A stretch of DNA of 64,000 nt from Roseivirga sp. (GCA_021404565.1 JAAWWF010000018.1:1-64000), one strand, 5' to 3'; positions 17,656 through 26,771 are shown, numbered from the stretch's first letter. Numbers and translations: made by a program. The notes: a model not told the origin generated them from the letters alone.

Positions 17656-18540
17656 ATGAAACGATTCAAACTCCTCTGCTTTTTTCTGTCTGCGATTTTC
17701 ACTTTCTCGTTTTGCAGCTCGGGAAATGAAGATAACCCCGACTCATCCCTTGAATTTACTACCAGCCCCCAACTCCTGGTCGATCATAACCGGAGCTTTC
17801 TATACTCCTTTAGTGCAAAGAATGAGGCCAACACAGCTATCACCTATCAGGTCGATATTCCTGACTGGCTCACTTATGACGAAACAAGCCACACTATTAG
17901 TGGAGTGCCTGATTGGGAAAGACTCAACAGCTCATTCACCATTAACATAGAAGCTTCTGATGGTGACGGCAGCATCACACAACGAAAAAACATATCTGTT
18001 CAATTGGGAGAAATTCTCTGCAATGCGGCTTTTGGTGACCCGGCTTCCTCAGAGTATGTGCTTCCGTACGAAGTAGGAGAAAGCTTTAAACTAAGTCAGT
18101 CTTATTGCCCATCGAACCCCAACTGGGGACATCATAACTGGTTTGCCTATGATTTCGACATGCCCATTGGTACGCCATTGCTAGCCAGCCGTTCCGGCAG
18201 GGTAATCGCGGTCAGACAAAATCAACGGGATGACACCAGGGTTTGCGGAGAAGAGAACTATGTATTCATTCTGCATGATGATGGTACAGTAGCCAGTTAC
18301 GTGCACCTTACACTCAATGGCGCTGAGGTAGCTGTTGACCAACGTGTGGCACAAGGGGAATTGATCGGCTATAGTGGTGACTCTGGTTGTTCCATAGGCC
18401 CTCATTTACATCTGGGCATTTTCAGACAGAGAGGCCCTTATGACAGGCAATACACCATGCCGGTTAATTTCACAAATGCTGAAGGTCCACTGAATGCTGC
18501 AAATGGACTGGTACAGGATGGTATTTATACTGCTAAGTGA
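17656..18540 (+). CDS. M23-family peptidase lipoprotein with Ig-like domain
   Basis: 294-residue lipoprotein with lipobox SFCS near residue 20. Residues about 35-115 look like a cadherin-type Ig (He_PIG) domain, with YQVDIPDWLTYDETSHTISG. The C-terminal half is a LytM/M23 fold with HHNWFAYDFDMPIGTP, VFILHDDGTVASYVHL and the HxH zinc motif GPHLHLGIF. M23 enzymes cut peptidoglycan cross-bridges or other glycine-rich peptides. Extra cysteines (CNAAF, SYCPS, VCGEE, SGCSIG) may form disulfides. It stands alone and divergent from the AraC regulator. Confidence 0.87.
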   Translation: MKRFKLLCFFLSAIFTFSFCSSGNEDNPDSSLEFTTSPQLLVDHNRSFLYSFSAKNEANTAITYQVDIPDWLTYDETSHTISGVPDWERLNSSFTINIEASDGDGSITQRKNISVQLGEILCNAAFGDPASSEYVLPYEVGESFKLSQSYCPSNPNWGHHNWFAYDFDMPIGTPLLASRSGRVIAVRQNQRDDTRVCGEENYVFILHDDGTVASYVHLTLNGAEVAVDQRVAQGELIGYSGDSGCSIGPHLHLGIFRQRGPYDRQYTMPVNFTNAEGPLNAANGLVQDGIYTAK

Positions 18541-18691
18541 TGTTTTTGTTGTCCGAAACATTAATCCTCTATTCCTATTGGTTATCAGGTGGTTCAGATC
18601 GATGTCACCATTTCAAAAAAATCTTATCGAAGTAGCTAGTAAAAGTTTCATAGAAAAGAAGTAAAACACACCTCCACTTGTAACGAAGGAA

Positions 18692-18722
18692 GAATAGCAT
18701 ACTTACCTGAATAGCATACTTA
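18692..18722. repeat. Short direct repeat between convergent genes
   Basis: GAATAGCATACTTA occurs twice, at 18692-18705 and 18709-18722, in the gap between the M23 and rhodanese genes. The surrounding 200 bases hold nothing else I can identify. Confidence 0.6.
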
Positions 18723-18757
18723 TTCTCTTGTCAGTTGATTTGTTGGGACAAGTGCCC

Positions 18758-19150
18758 CTATGGTTTTACCAGGGAGTAGTTCTTTTGCTGCCAGGCAATG
18801 GTGCCACCAGTGAGGTGATACACTTCGTGAAATTTCATTTCTACCAGCATATCATAGGCCGCCTGACTTCGCTGCCCTACAGCACAATAGACAGCAATCG
18901 GCTTTTGGCGATCCAGTTTTTCCAGCGCCTGCCTGAAGCCGGGGTCGCGAAAATCAATATTCACAGCTTCGGGGATATAACCTGAGGATACTTCCCCGAC
19001 CGTTCTCACATCGATTAGCTGCAAATCGGGATTGTCCTCAATCATTTCCTTAAATCCATCGGGGCCTAAAGCTTCGGACTTATACCCTTGCCCGCAACCA
19101 AGCACGGACAACAGTATAAGGCCGAAAAATAAAGAAGACTTTAAGGTCAT
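18758..19150 (-). CDS. Rhodanese-domain lipoprotein
   Basis: 130 residues with signal peptide and lipobox (SVLGC, C19), followed by one rhodanese domain. The active-site loop is YCAVGQRS with catalytic C89, giving CxxGxRS. It is probably a periplasmic sulfurtransferase or persulfide carrier. Its ATG overlaps the stop of the gluconate-dehydrogenase-subunit-3-like gene by 4 bp, so it belongs to the GMC oxidoreductase operon. That pairing is not an obvious metabolic one. Confidence 0.88.
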   Translation of the reverse strand: MTLKSSLFFGLILLSVLGCGQGYKSEALGPDGFKEMIEDNPDLQLIDVRTVGEVSSGYIPEAVNIDFRDPGFRQALEKLDRQKPIAVYCAVGQRSQAAYDMLVEMKFHEVYHLTGGTIAWQQKNYSLVKP

Positions 19151-19884
19151 CCGTTCAGCAGATTTCCCTCGTCATCCCACTGAGCAATCTCAGTACGCTT
19201 GCTTTGGTCTACACACTGAGCCAACCAATCGGGATCATAAGCCAAACCATGTTTATCGAGTTCATCCTGAGGTACACCATCCCAAACGTTAGGCGTATTT
19301 CCTTTGTAGCCAAGCGCCTCCACTCCCATTTTAGTGGTATAGTATCCTGAAAGCACAATGTTGCGGATGAGGGTGAAGAACTTTTCACCGGCCATCAATT
19401 CAGGTAAGGTCTTACCGGGAAAAGCAATGGTATCACAAATCGCTTTTTGCTGAACAACCGTCAGTTTTTTAAACTCCAGATTGTGAAGCTTGTTCGAGTG
19501 ATTATCCAGCCAGGCCAGACCTCCTCGCATAGGAAGCTGATAATGCGGCATATCTTTTACCAGAAACTCAATGAAAGCAGGAACTTCGGCATCATTTGCC
19601 CCTCCCAATTCTCCCATGGGAGGTAGAATAATATCGCAAAGCACCGCAATGGTTTCCAGCTCATGCTCATTCAAATAAACCTGAGCAAGTACTTTTCGGT
19701 CATGAGCTTTTTCAGCTTCTGTACGTCCATAACCTGGTAAATCGGTTATTTCAGGGGTACCTCCTTCGGTTGCCGCAACACCATCGGCTGCTGCCGCAGC
19801 TACTTCTGGTGAACAACCTGTAACTAATAAGCCTCCGGCTACTGAACCTACTAACAAAGACTTTAATGAATCTCTCCTATCCAT
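19147..19884 (-). CDS. Gluconate 2-dehydrogenase subunit 3-family protein (Tat-exported)
   Basis: 245 residues with a twin-arginine signal (MDRRDSLKSLLVGS) that also has a lipobox-like VTGC. The mature part matches the small-subunit family that pairs with GMC oxidoreductases: YLNEHELETIAVLCDIILPP and a conserved C-terminal GALGYKGN-like segment (VEALGYKGNTPNVWDG). The subunit helps export and anchor the folded flavoprotein. The GMC gene lies 3 bp upstream, so they form a complex by inference. Confidence 0.88.
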   Translation of the reverse strand: MDRRDSLKSLLVGSVAGGLLVTGCSPEVAAAAADGVAATEGGTPEITDLPGYGRTEAEKAHDRKVLAQVYLNEHELETIAVLCDIILPPMGELGGANDAEVPAFIEFLVKDMPHYQLPMRGGLAWLDNHSNKLHNLEFKKLTVVQQKAICDTIAFPGKTLPELMAGEKFFTLIRNIVLSGYYTTKMGVEALGYKGNTPNVWDGVPQDELDKHGLAYDPDWLAQCVDQSKRTEIAQWDDEGNLLNG

Positions 19885-19887
19885 GGC

Positions 19888-21609
19888 TTATAAATTTCCT
19901 TTTTTGACTTGATCTACTAAATAATCAGACGCTCTCCAGGCCAGGGCCAGGATGGTCCAGGTGGGGTTTTTATCTGCCTGTGACACAAATGGTCCTGCGT
20001 CCATGACAAAAACGTTCTCACAATCGTGAAGCTGATTGTGCCTGTTGGTAACCGAAGTTTGCGGATCATCACCCATTCGGGTAGTTCCTACTTCGTGAAT
20101 GATCTCACCGGGTTGTGTAAGGCCAAAGTCTCTGTCTTCGCCAGGTTTATCCCCTAAAAGAATCCCTCCGGTAGCATCCAGTATTTCTTCAAAAGTATCC
20201 TGCATGTGCTTAGCCTGCAACACTTCGTACTTAGTCCACTTATAGTGGAATTTCAGTACGGGGATACCCCACTGATCTACCACGTCATTATCTATCTCGC
20301 AATAGTTGTCTTTTTGCGGTATACTTTCTCCTCTACCGGAGATACCCATCACAGAGCCATAGTATTTTCTGATATCTGTACGAAGAGAGTCTCCGTAGCC
20401 ACCGATATCTTCTCCTATGATCTTATTCAGGCTGTTCGGGTTAAAACCAAAGCCATAGCTCGGCATGCCCATACCACCCCATACTTCTATATGGTACCCT
20501 CTCGGGAAGTCAAGTTTCTTATCGTTGAGCCACCAGGGTGTATACACGTGCATACCTCCCACACCATCTTCATTATAGATCTTACGGTCCATCAGCTTAG
20601 GTATAAATACCGAACGACTTGCTCCTGTGGAGTCGTGTAGGTATTTCCCTACCAGTCCACTGCTATTGCCCAATCCGTCCTGATGCACCGAACTCTTTGA
20701 GTTCAACATGATTCGTGCCGTAGAGCATGCAGAAGCAGCGAGTATTACCACCTTGGCTTTTAAGTGGTAGGCTTTTCTGTCTGCCTTGTTGATGTAGGTA
20801 ACTCCAGTGGCCTTTCCCTCCTTGTTGGTGGTCACTTCACTTACCATGGCCTCTGTAAATAGCTGAACCCGACCTCCATTTCTTTGTGCTGGAAAAATCA
20901 GGCAGGTACCTGCAGAAAAATCCGCATAGGCTGAACAGGCTCTGTTACACTGTCCGCAATAAAAGCAAGAGCCTCTTTGGTTGTTGATACGTTTTGTGAG
21001 TATGGACAAACGAGATGGAATCACCGGAACACCGGCTTTTCTGGCTGCCTTTACATAATACAGCTCATGCAGCCTAGGTTTTGGTGGGGGTAAAAAGAAA
21101 CCATCGGGTTCGTTGGGGATATTCTCTTTGGTACCAAAAACTCCTATCAGCTTATCTACCTTATCGTAGTATGGTTTTACATCATCATAGCCTATAGGCC
21201 AGTTATCACCCAAGCCATCAAAGCTCTTTCTTTTAAAATCGAGAGGCCCGAAACGAAGTGAGATTCTTCCCCAGTGATTGGTCCGGCCTCCCAGCATTCT
21301 GGAACGAAACCAGGCAAAGTTGGTACCCTCATGCTTGGTAAAGGGTTCTCCTTCCAGGTTCCAGCCACCATAAGCTGCGTCAAAGTCGCCAAAAGACCTG
21401 CGATCGGAGCTGGCTCCTCTTCTAGGTGATTCCCAGGGTCCCCTGAGTTGGTTTCTATACTGATCCTGAGCCGGATCGAAAAACGGACCTGCCTCAAGTA
21501 CGGCTACATCAAAGCCTGCCTCGGAGAGTATTTTGGTGGCCATACCACCACCTGCACCCGAGCCCACAATGGCTACGTCAAAGGTCTTTGCTGATTCTAT
21601 TATCTGCAT
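19888..21609 (-). CDS. GMC oxidoreductase (FAD)
   Basis: 573-residue flavoprotein that oxidises an alcohol, probably a sugar or sugar alcohol. The N-terminal FAD motif is VAIVGSGAGGGMATKIL. A substrate-domain segment has SRMLGGRTNHWGR. The C-terminal GMC domain has HEVGTTRMGDD with the catalytic histidine region and the FAD-closing NPTWTILALAWR. It also has a cysteine cluster CFYCGQCNRAC near residue 218 that could hold an Fe-S centre or stabilise the fold. No Tat signal is visible, so it may hitchhike through the Tat-tagged small subunit. First gene of its operon. Confidence 0.9.
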   Translation of the reverse strand: MQIIESAKTFDVAIVGSGAGGGMATKILSEAGFDVAVLEAGPFFDPAQDQYRNQLRGPWESPRRGASSDRRSFGDFDAAYGGWNLEGEPFTKHEGTNFAWFRSRMLGGRTNHWGRISLRFGPLDFKRKSFDGLGDNWPIGYDDVKPYYDKVDKLIGVFGTKENIPNEPDGFFLPPPKPRLHELYYVKAARKAGVPVIPSRLSILTKRINNQRGSCFYCGQCNRACSAYADFSAGTCLIFPAQRNGGRVQLFTEAMVSEVTTNKEGKATGVTYINKADRKAYHLKAKVVILAASACSTARIMLNSKSSVHQDGLGNSSGLVGKYLHDSTGASRSVFIPKLMDRKIYNEDGVGGMHVYTPWWLNDKKLDFPRGYHIEVWGGMGMPSYGFGFNPNSLNKIIGEDIGGYGDSLRTDIRKYYGSVMGISGRGESIPQKDNYCEIDNDVVDQWGIPVLKFHYKWTKYEVLQAKHMQDTFEEILDATGGILLGDKPGEDRDFGLTQPGEIIHEVGTTRMGDDPQTSVTNRHNQLHDCENVFVMDAGPFVSQADKNPTWTILALAWRASDYLVDQVKKGNL

Positions 21610-22071
21610 TGGATATGCTGGTTAAAAAGGGTTTGAGTTTCTTATAATTCCAGGAGTCTTATTTTATAAAACAAAAGGCTATAACGATTCTCTTAAGAGA
21701 TTAAAAAGTGTTCGTTACCGACTTCGTTCTAAGATCAAAAGATAAAAAAATATGGTCACACTCAGGCAAAAAGTTAGAAGAAGCGTATGAAACTGTCGCT
21801 GGGTGGATGAAAAACACCTGTATACCGGATTACTCTCTCAAAGGGGTACATACTATTGTTTCCGTCTTACTTAAACCTACCCTATACCTACAAAACGAGA
21901 CAACACGGCCAAAATTCGACAAAAGCACTTAAAATACCCGTAAAATACCGACACAGCGTAGATTAACCGTAGACATGCATGAAAATACCACGCAGCCTTT
22001 TAGTTGGGGGTTGGGTATATATATACATTCACGTATCTATTCTCAACCAGTAGATAAATAACCAAACAACG
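21610..22071. other. Divergent intergenic region
   Basis: About 460 bp between the GMC operon (minus) and the FG-GAP gene (plus). A 74-codon frame inside it does not look coding. A TATATATATACAT stretch near 22015-22027 is the only notable element. Both promoters should lie here, but I cannot place them with confidence. Confidence 0.5.
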
Positions 22072-23229
22072 ATGAAGACCAATCTGCTAAACATCGGCCG
22101 TTCAACGGGCCGCCTTTACTCGCATGCGCTTCTCTCAATAGCCATCATTATCGGAATGGGCTTATCAGGGAATGGTGAAAAACTACCCTCCAAAACCTCA
22201 GTGGGTAAGGTAAGCTGGAATGTGAATGCCTATAAAATCAAATCACAATCGGTATTGACACTAGCGCTCGCCAACACCCTGGGCACTGGCAAGACTCAAA
22301 TTCTTACAGGTTGTTATAGTTCGGGAAAGATTTCACTCTACGAACAAACCTCAAAAGGACTCAATGAACTAAGATCAATTGGCAAAATAGATGGTAGTAT
22401 TACAGATATCAAACTGATGTCAATGGGGGGATCTCTCAATAAAGCAGTAGTTTCTCACGAAGAGAAGGGCACCTTACGCATTTATGATCTTAAGCGAGAT
22501 ATGCCTCCTATGGTCCTGTTTCACGGACCTCATGGCATTAACAAGGTTGAAATAGCAGATATTGATGGTGACGGTCTGGCCGATATCATACCGATCAGCT
22601 ACACCGGTGAAACCAACGTATGGTTTCAGAACGATCGTCATAACGGCTTTATGAAACGACATCTGCCGAGCTCTAAAAAAGCGGTAAGTTCAATGAAGGT
22701 TGTCGATTTTGATCAGGATGGAGATGAAGATATTTTAATGGCCAGCGACCATGACAAAATGATCAGTCTCTTCTCAAACGATGGTTTTGGCAATTTTGTA
22801 GAACTGGCCATAGAGGATGGCATTGAAGGAGTACTTGATATAGCTGTAGTAGATATGAATATGGATGGTGCTTTGGATATCGCTTATGTATCCCATGCAG
22901 AAAAGACCGTCCAATTGCTTCTGAAGAATGAAGCTGGCTTTGACCGCAAAAGGGTTTCAACCAAGCTGCATTCCCTCAATAACATCAGGGTATTCGACCT
23001 GGGAAATGATGGCCGACCCGACCTGATCATCTCCTCTTTTGACGATAACGCCATCAGGCTTATAGAAAACGCGAAAGGAGGCTTGAGAGAGCATCAGCTC
23101 CAGGCCGACATTCTATCCCCCACCGACATTGAGGTAAAAACAGATGAGAAGGATAATAAAACCATGATTTATGTGAGTAGTATGGCCAAGAACAGGGTTT
23201 ATGCGATAGATCTGGAAATCACCGATTAA
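22072..23229 (+). CDS. FG-GAP/VCBS-repeat secreted protein
   Basis: 385 residues with an N-terminal signal or anchor segment (about 15-38). A beta-propeller of FG-GAP/VCBS repeats follows, marked by calcium-binding aspartate motifs: DIDGDGLADIIP, DFDQDGDEDILMA, DMNMDGALDIAYV and DLGNDGRPDLIIS. Such propellers bind polysaccharide or protein ligands outside the cell. It is not tied to an operon, and an intrinsic terminator follows it. Confidence 0.88.
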   Translation: MKTNLLNIGRSTGRLYSHALLSIAIIIGMGLSGNGEKLPSKTSVGKVSWNVNAYKIKSQSVLTLALANTLGTGKTQILTGCYSSGKISLYEQTSKGLNELRSIGKIDGSITDIKLMSMGGSLNKAVVSHEEKGTLRIYDLKRDMPPMVLFHGPHGINKVEIADIDGDGLADIIPISYTGETNVWFQNDRHNGFMKRHLPSSKKAVSSMKVVDFDQDGDEDILMASDHDKMISLFSNDGFGNFVELAIEDGIEGVLDIAVVDMNMDGALDIAYVSHAEKTVQLLLKNEAGFDRKRVSTKLHSLNNIRVFDLGNDGRPDLIISSFDDNAIRLIENAKGGLREHQLQADILSPTDIEVKTDEKDNKTMIYVSSMAKNRVYAIDLEITD

Positions 23230-23268
23230 GAAAATAGTCTAGTTTAGTAATAAGTAGTGTACGGTAAA

Positions 23269-23299
23269 GGGGCTGTTTGGAAAGACAGCTCTTTTTTTT
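23269..23299 (+). terminator. Intrinsic terminator after the FG-GAP gene
   Basis: GGGCTGT pairs with ACAGCTC (one G-T wobble) around an 8-base loop, followed by seven T. It lies 26 bp before the end of the convergent isomerase gene. Confidence 0.8.
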
Positions 23300-23324
23300 A
23301 AACGCTCTGTATCTTAATTCACCC

Positions 23325-24281
23325 TTATTCAGCATTCACAAAACTCCTTTTCATGGCTTTGAAAGTGGCAACCATTGCCGCCTCATCTCCCATTTCATTC
23401 AAGGTCTTGTTGAATGGCTCTGCCCTGACAGGACCATCATAACCAATCTTTTTCAAAGCACTCAGAAAGCCCTGCAGGTCAATTACACCCGAATCTCCCG
23501 GCAGTTCACGCTCCCAATCCAATTGTTCATCAGCAGTACGGCCAGCCTTGGCATCATTCAGATCTACCGTGACAATATCTGTTGGGTTTAGTCTTTCAAT
23601 ATTCTCCACTGTCTCTCCTGCACAGAACCAGTGAAAGGCATCTAGTTGAATGCCCACATTGGGCATATTAATTTCCTGCAGAAGCTCTTGCAGTTCTTTC
23701 ATGGTTCGGATAAAAGAGAACTTCTCTTTCGACATCAGGGCTTTGGGGCCTACATATTCCAATCCAAGTCGAATTCCAAAGGGTTGTATTACCTGTGCGA
23801 CTTCCCGCAACCTGTTAGTGTGTAGTCTAAAATTTTCACGATAAGTCCGCGTACCATGTGTGGGCATAATCCAGGTGTTCATGCGCGTAGCACCAACCTG
23901 TTGGAGAACCCTGGCATTCGCAATCAGTGGATCCATTCCTTTTCTGAATTCAGTTTCCGAGTTCCTGAACTGTACCGGCAGATTAGTAGAGTCCCAACCA
24001 ATACCTCTGCGCTTCATTTTGGCGATGACATCAGCCCGTTTTTTTTCAGAGTAGCCTTGCAAATCACCGATTTGGGGGCTGATGGCCTCAAAGCCATACT
24101 TGATGGCCAGATCAAGTACCCGCTCAAAGGGCAAACTGATACCGATGGCTCCCGGGTTAATGCTCATTTTGTAACGAGCCGTTTCATCAAAAAACGATGT
24201 AATAGAACTCATGGGGCTCGTTAATGCAGCTCCGACCATGGCTGTATTTTTTAAAAACGTTCTTCTCTTCAGAGATTTCAT
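23325..24281 (-). CDS. Sugar phosphate isomerase/epimerase-like TIM-barrel protein
   Basis: 318 residues from the ATG at 24281, chosen because a twin-arginine signal starts there (MKSLKRRTFLKNTAMVG); the frame itself is longer. The xylose-isomerase-like AP-endonuclease-2 fold is supported by GLEYVGPKALMS, VGIQLDAFHWFCAG (metal-binding segment), DIVTVDLNDAK and GPVRAEPFN, with the expected Glu/Asp/His/Glu ligands. Reaction unknown; Bacteroidota use such exported enzymes in carbohydrate breakdown. It starts 4 bp after the GH5 stop, so it is in the same operon. Confidence 0.86.
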   Translation of the reverse strand: MKSLKRRTFLKNTAMVGAALTSPMSSITSFFDETARYKMSINPGAIGISLPFERVLDLAIKYGFEAISPQIGDLQGYSEKKRADVIAKMKRRGIGWDSTNLPVQFRNSETEFRKGMDPLIANARVLQQVGATRMNTWIMPTHGTRTYRENFRLHTNRLREVAQVIQPFGIRLGLEYVGPKALMSKEKFSFIRTMKELQELLQEINMPNVGIQLDAFHWFCAGETVENIERLNPTDIVTVDLNDAKAGRTADEQLDWERELPGDSGVIDLQGFLSALKKIGYDGPVRAEPFNKTLNEMGDEAAMVATFKAMKRSFVNAE

Positions 24282-24285
24282 ATTG

Positions 24286-25605
24286 TTACTCAGGGTTATT
24301 TCCTGTTTTTCCAAGCTGATTAAACATTGACGCAAACCTACGGATCACACTGAGGGTAGACTCATCGGTATCATATACTGAATACCAACCCTGACTCTCA
24401 TGGGGTGGGTCACCGATAAGGTCATCTCCCAATTTCCAGAACCCACCCGGAATGTTGGGACGCCCTTCACCAGCCCAGGCCCAGAAGTTGCAACCGCCAA
24501 CCCCTTCTCCTATGCTTGCAAGTCGGTACATTTCCTGAAAAATTCTCGAATAGTAATTGTCTCTGTATTTCACAGGGGTGTTGGGCTCATAGGCCTCCAG
24601 ATCACGGGCAATGCCGAACTCTTCCAATACCACTGGTTTTCCCATTACCTTAGCCATGCTTACATGTTCAATGATATACTCTTTCGCCTTCGATACCGCC
24701 TCGTTAAAACTGTCGTCAGCATTGTGCGGATCATACCAGGACCAGTTTTGTGCCCAGATATGCATGGTCAGGTAGTCGATATGCCTACTTTTCTGGTCTT
24801 TTCTAAAGCTGGCCCCGGCAAAGTAATTATCGGCATTCCCTTCCCCGCCCAGGCTTACGAGGTGATTCGGGTCAAGTTGCTTAATCAAAGCTGCGGTTTT
24901 CTCAATCCACTTTCTAAAGGTTCTTCCATTCATAAAGCTGCGGGGTTCATTGGCCAGCTGCCAGGACATTATGGTAGGGTCATCTTTGTAAGCTACCCCA
25001 CTGACCGTATTCACTCGGTTTACTAAAAACCTCAGGTGGTTTTCAAAAATCTCCTGTGCCTTCTTATTCCTGTAAAAAGAGCTGGTAAATCTTTGGTAAC
25101 GCATCCAACTACCTCCCTCCTGAGGTGGATGATAGGGTATGGCTTCATCATTGGCCCATGAGATATACTGGCTCATCCCTCCTGACCATGCCCAGAAGTT
25201 AGTAAGGCACACCACCGCATACATTTCGCGCTTTTTCATTTCGGACAACAAAAAGTCAAGCCCGCCAAGTACCTGCTCATTGTATTCACCTGGTGCTCGC
25301 TGCTGAGATGGTTTTATGCGCCAGGGCTCCGTATCTGGCCCTTCTGTAGTCCCCATGATTCTCAGGTTATTTACACCAAGGGCCTGAAGCCTGTCCAGCT
25401 CCCTAATCAGTCGGTCGCGATCTCCATCTTTCCCATCCATGGCCAGATTCATTCCGTACCAGAGGTTTGTACCCAAAAAGTAGTAAGGTACGTCACCTAA
25501 GGTGAACTGAAGCCCTTCCACCTTTACAAAATCACGATTCTGACAATGCAATAGCTCAGCCATGGTAGAAAGCAGTAATACCAGCAGACATATTCTTTTG
25601 ATCAT
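24286..25605 (-). CDS. GH5-family endo-beta-mannanase-like glycoside hydrolase
   Basis: 439 residues with a signal peptide ending near LLHCQ. The (beta/alpha)8 barrel has the acid/base glutamate in SWQLANEPRS and the nucleophile glutamate in VVLEEFGI. The segments GTNLWYGMN, CLTNFWAWSGG and MHIWAQNWSWY resemble the GH5 mannanase subgroup. The likely role is cutting beta-1,4-mannan or a related hemicellulose outside the cytoplasm. It is first in a two-gene unit with the TIM-barrel isomerase. Mannanase specificity is inferred. Confidence 0.88.
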   Translation of the reverse strand: MIKRICLLVLLLSTMAELLHCQNRDFVKVEGLQFTLGDVPYYFLGTNLWYGMNLAMDGKDGDRDRLIRELDRLQALGVNNLRIMGTTEGPDTEPWRIKPSQQRAPGEYNEQVLGGLDFLLSEMKKREMYAVVCLTNFWAWSGGMSQYISWANDEAIPYHPPQEGGSWMRYQRFTSSFYRNKKAQEIFENHLRFLVNRVNTVSGVAYKDDPTIMSWQLANEPRSFMNGRTFRKWIEKTAALIKQLDPNHLVSLGGEGNADNYFAGASFRKDQKSRHIDYLTMHIWAQNWSWYDPHNADDSFNEAVSKAKEYIIEHVSMAKVMGKPVVLEEFGIARDLEAYEPNTPVKYRDNYYSRIFQEMYRLASIGEGVGGCNFWAWAGEGRPNIPGGFWKLGDDLIGDPPHESQGWYSVYDTDESTLSVIRRFASMFNQLGKTGNNPE

Positions 25606-26099
25606 GCCTTAACAACATAGGACTAAATTGGCAGGTTCACTGCCAATTATTCAACAATAATTTGTCAATATCGGCAAGGATACGCTCAATCGACTATTTC
25701 GTTTGAGTTGCTGTATGATCTGCAATAAAACCTCATCTGACATTTCAGGCTTTTGTATGTAGTAATCGGAAGATGACTGATGGGTATAAAGCTGGTAATG
25801 AACCTAACCCAAATCCGGTGCATATCGGGGCAAAAAGCCTTGAAAGTTTGACCTGACAACAGAGATGCCCATTTTTTTCACATTGGTAGTTATTTATTTG
25901 ACTGTCATTAGCATACAGTATTCTGCCAGTGGTTTTCAGCAATTTATGATTCACAACAAAAACAACTTAACACACTGGTTAACAAACCTTTAACCCAATT
26001 AAAACATATTGAAATTGAAGATAAATTATTATACCTTAGTCTCAGTGATACGATGAAAATCTGGTCACAAACCTAAACCTCAACCAAATACTCATAGTG
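25606..26099. other. AT-rich divergent intergenic region
   Basis: About 490 bp between the GH5 unit and a small plus-strand frame. Apart from the palindrome at 25626-25648 I see no gene, RNA or repeat. Confidence 0.5.
25626..25648. promoter_or_regulatory. Perfect inverted repeat upstream of the GH5 gene
   Basis: AATTGGCAG-GTTCA-CTGCCAATT, a 9-bp perfect palindrome 21 bp upstream of the GH5 start codon. It could be an operator for a dimeric regulator of the GH5-isomerase unit or a 5' UTR hairpin. There is no T run. Confidence 0.55.
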
Positions 26100-26504
26100 A
26101 TGACAGTTTTTACATGTGCGCTGACCGCACACTGTTTTGTCTATATTTCGTGGGCATCATTACCTATCCTTTTTGCAGACATCCCCCTTGGGGGAAGCCC
26201 TATCTCCACCAAATTCTTCGCTCTGCAGGGAATTGAACTCTGGAGCAGACTACCCAACTATATTTTATATGCTCTGATTCCAGTTACCATTTACCTGTTT
26301 GTGCAAAGACTGCGGTATCTGGGTAAGCTTAATGAACAGCACCGAAACATCCTCGAATCAAACCTTGGATCCAACTCATGTGATTCATCCCTTTCTGATA
26401 CTGAGCCACACATCAGCTTCAATAAAACCAGCGACCAGGTAAAGGAAAATAAAGATCTATTTGAGATTCCTCTGTACACCCCGGTGCAACAGAAAGCAAT
26501 TTGA
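26100..26504 (+). CDS. Small hypothetical membrane protein
   Basis: 134 residues from the ATG at 26100 (a GTG precedes it directly). Two hydrophobic segments are likely: about residues 5-27 and 52-69. A polar, charged C-terminal tail of about 60 residues follows. I recognise no family. The tail overlaps, on the opposite strand, the broken end of a GIY-YIG relic, so this frame may partly be a product of rearrangement. It could be a real small membrane protein or a chance frame. Confidence 0.4.
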   Translation: MTVFTCALTAHCFVYISWASLPILFADIPLGGSPISTKFFALQGIELWSRLPNYILYALIPVTIYLFVQRLRYLGKLNEQHRNILESNLGSNSCDSSLSDTEPHISFNKTSDQVKENKDLFEIPLYTPVQQKAI

Positions 26505-26674
26505 TCCGGCAATCCCCTGTTCTTTACACCCGAAAAATTCCCCTGAGTTGATGACAACCTCTCACAAGGATCAATAGAATACCCTGTATAGTACCTATCA
26601 GCAGTTTTTGAGTAAAGGATGTAAACAGAGTAGATACCCAAACTTAATTCGAAGACATAAAAAAAGGTAGTCAC
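26492..26674 (-). pseudogene. GIY-YIG nuclease-domain remnant
   Basis: On the minus strand about 50 codons read as the first half of a UvrC-like GIY-YIG domain: GIYSVYILYSKTADRYYTGY, then SIDPCERL and NFSGVKNRG, where IYSVYIL and YYTGY are the signature strands. Similarity then stops, and the remaining sequence is only the shadow of a plus-strand frame. No proper start exists, because the frame enters a terminator hairpin and the nearest ATG is out of frame. Complete proteins of this type have about 80-100 residues, so this is a truncated relic beside a tRNA gene. Confidence 0.65.
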
Positions 26675-26687
26675 TTACGTGACTACC
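26659..26687 (-). terminator. Intrinsic terminator after tRNA-Thr
   Basis: On the minus strand GGTAGTCAC pairs with GTGACTACC around a short loop, followed by seven T. It starts 12 bases after the tRNA 3' end. Confidence 0.88.
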
Positions 26688-26698
26688 CGATTAATATG

Positions 26699-26771
<73 letters not shown>

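Noticed and set aside
21708..21932. 74-codon frame in the divergent intergenic region
   Set aside because: No motif, signal peptide or start context, and its composition is like the non-coding sequence around it.
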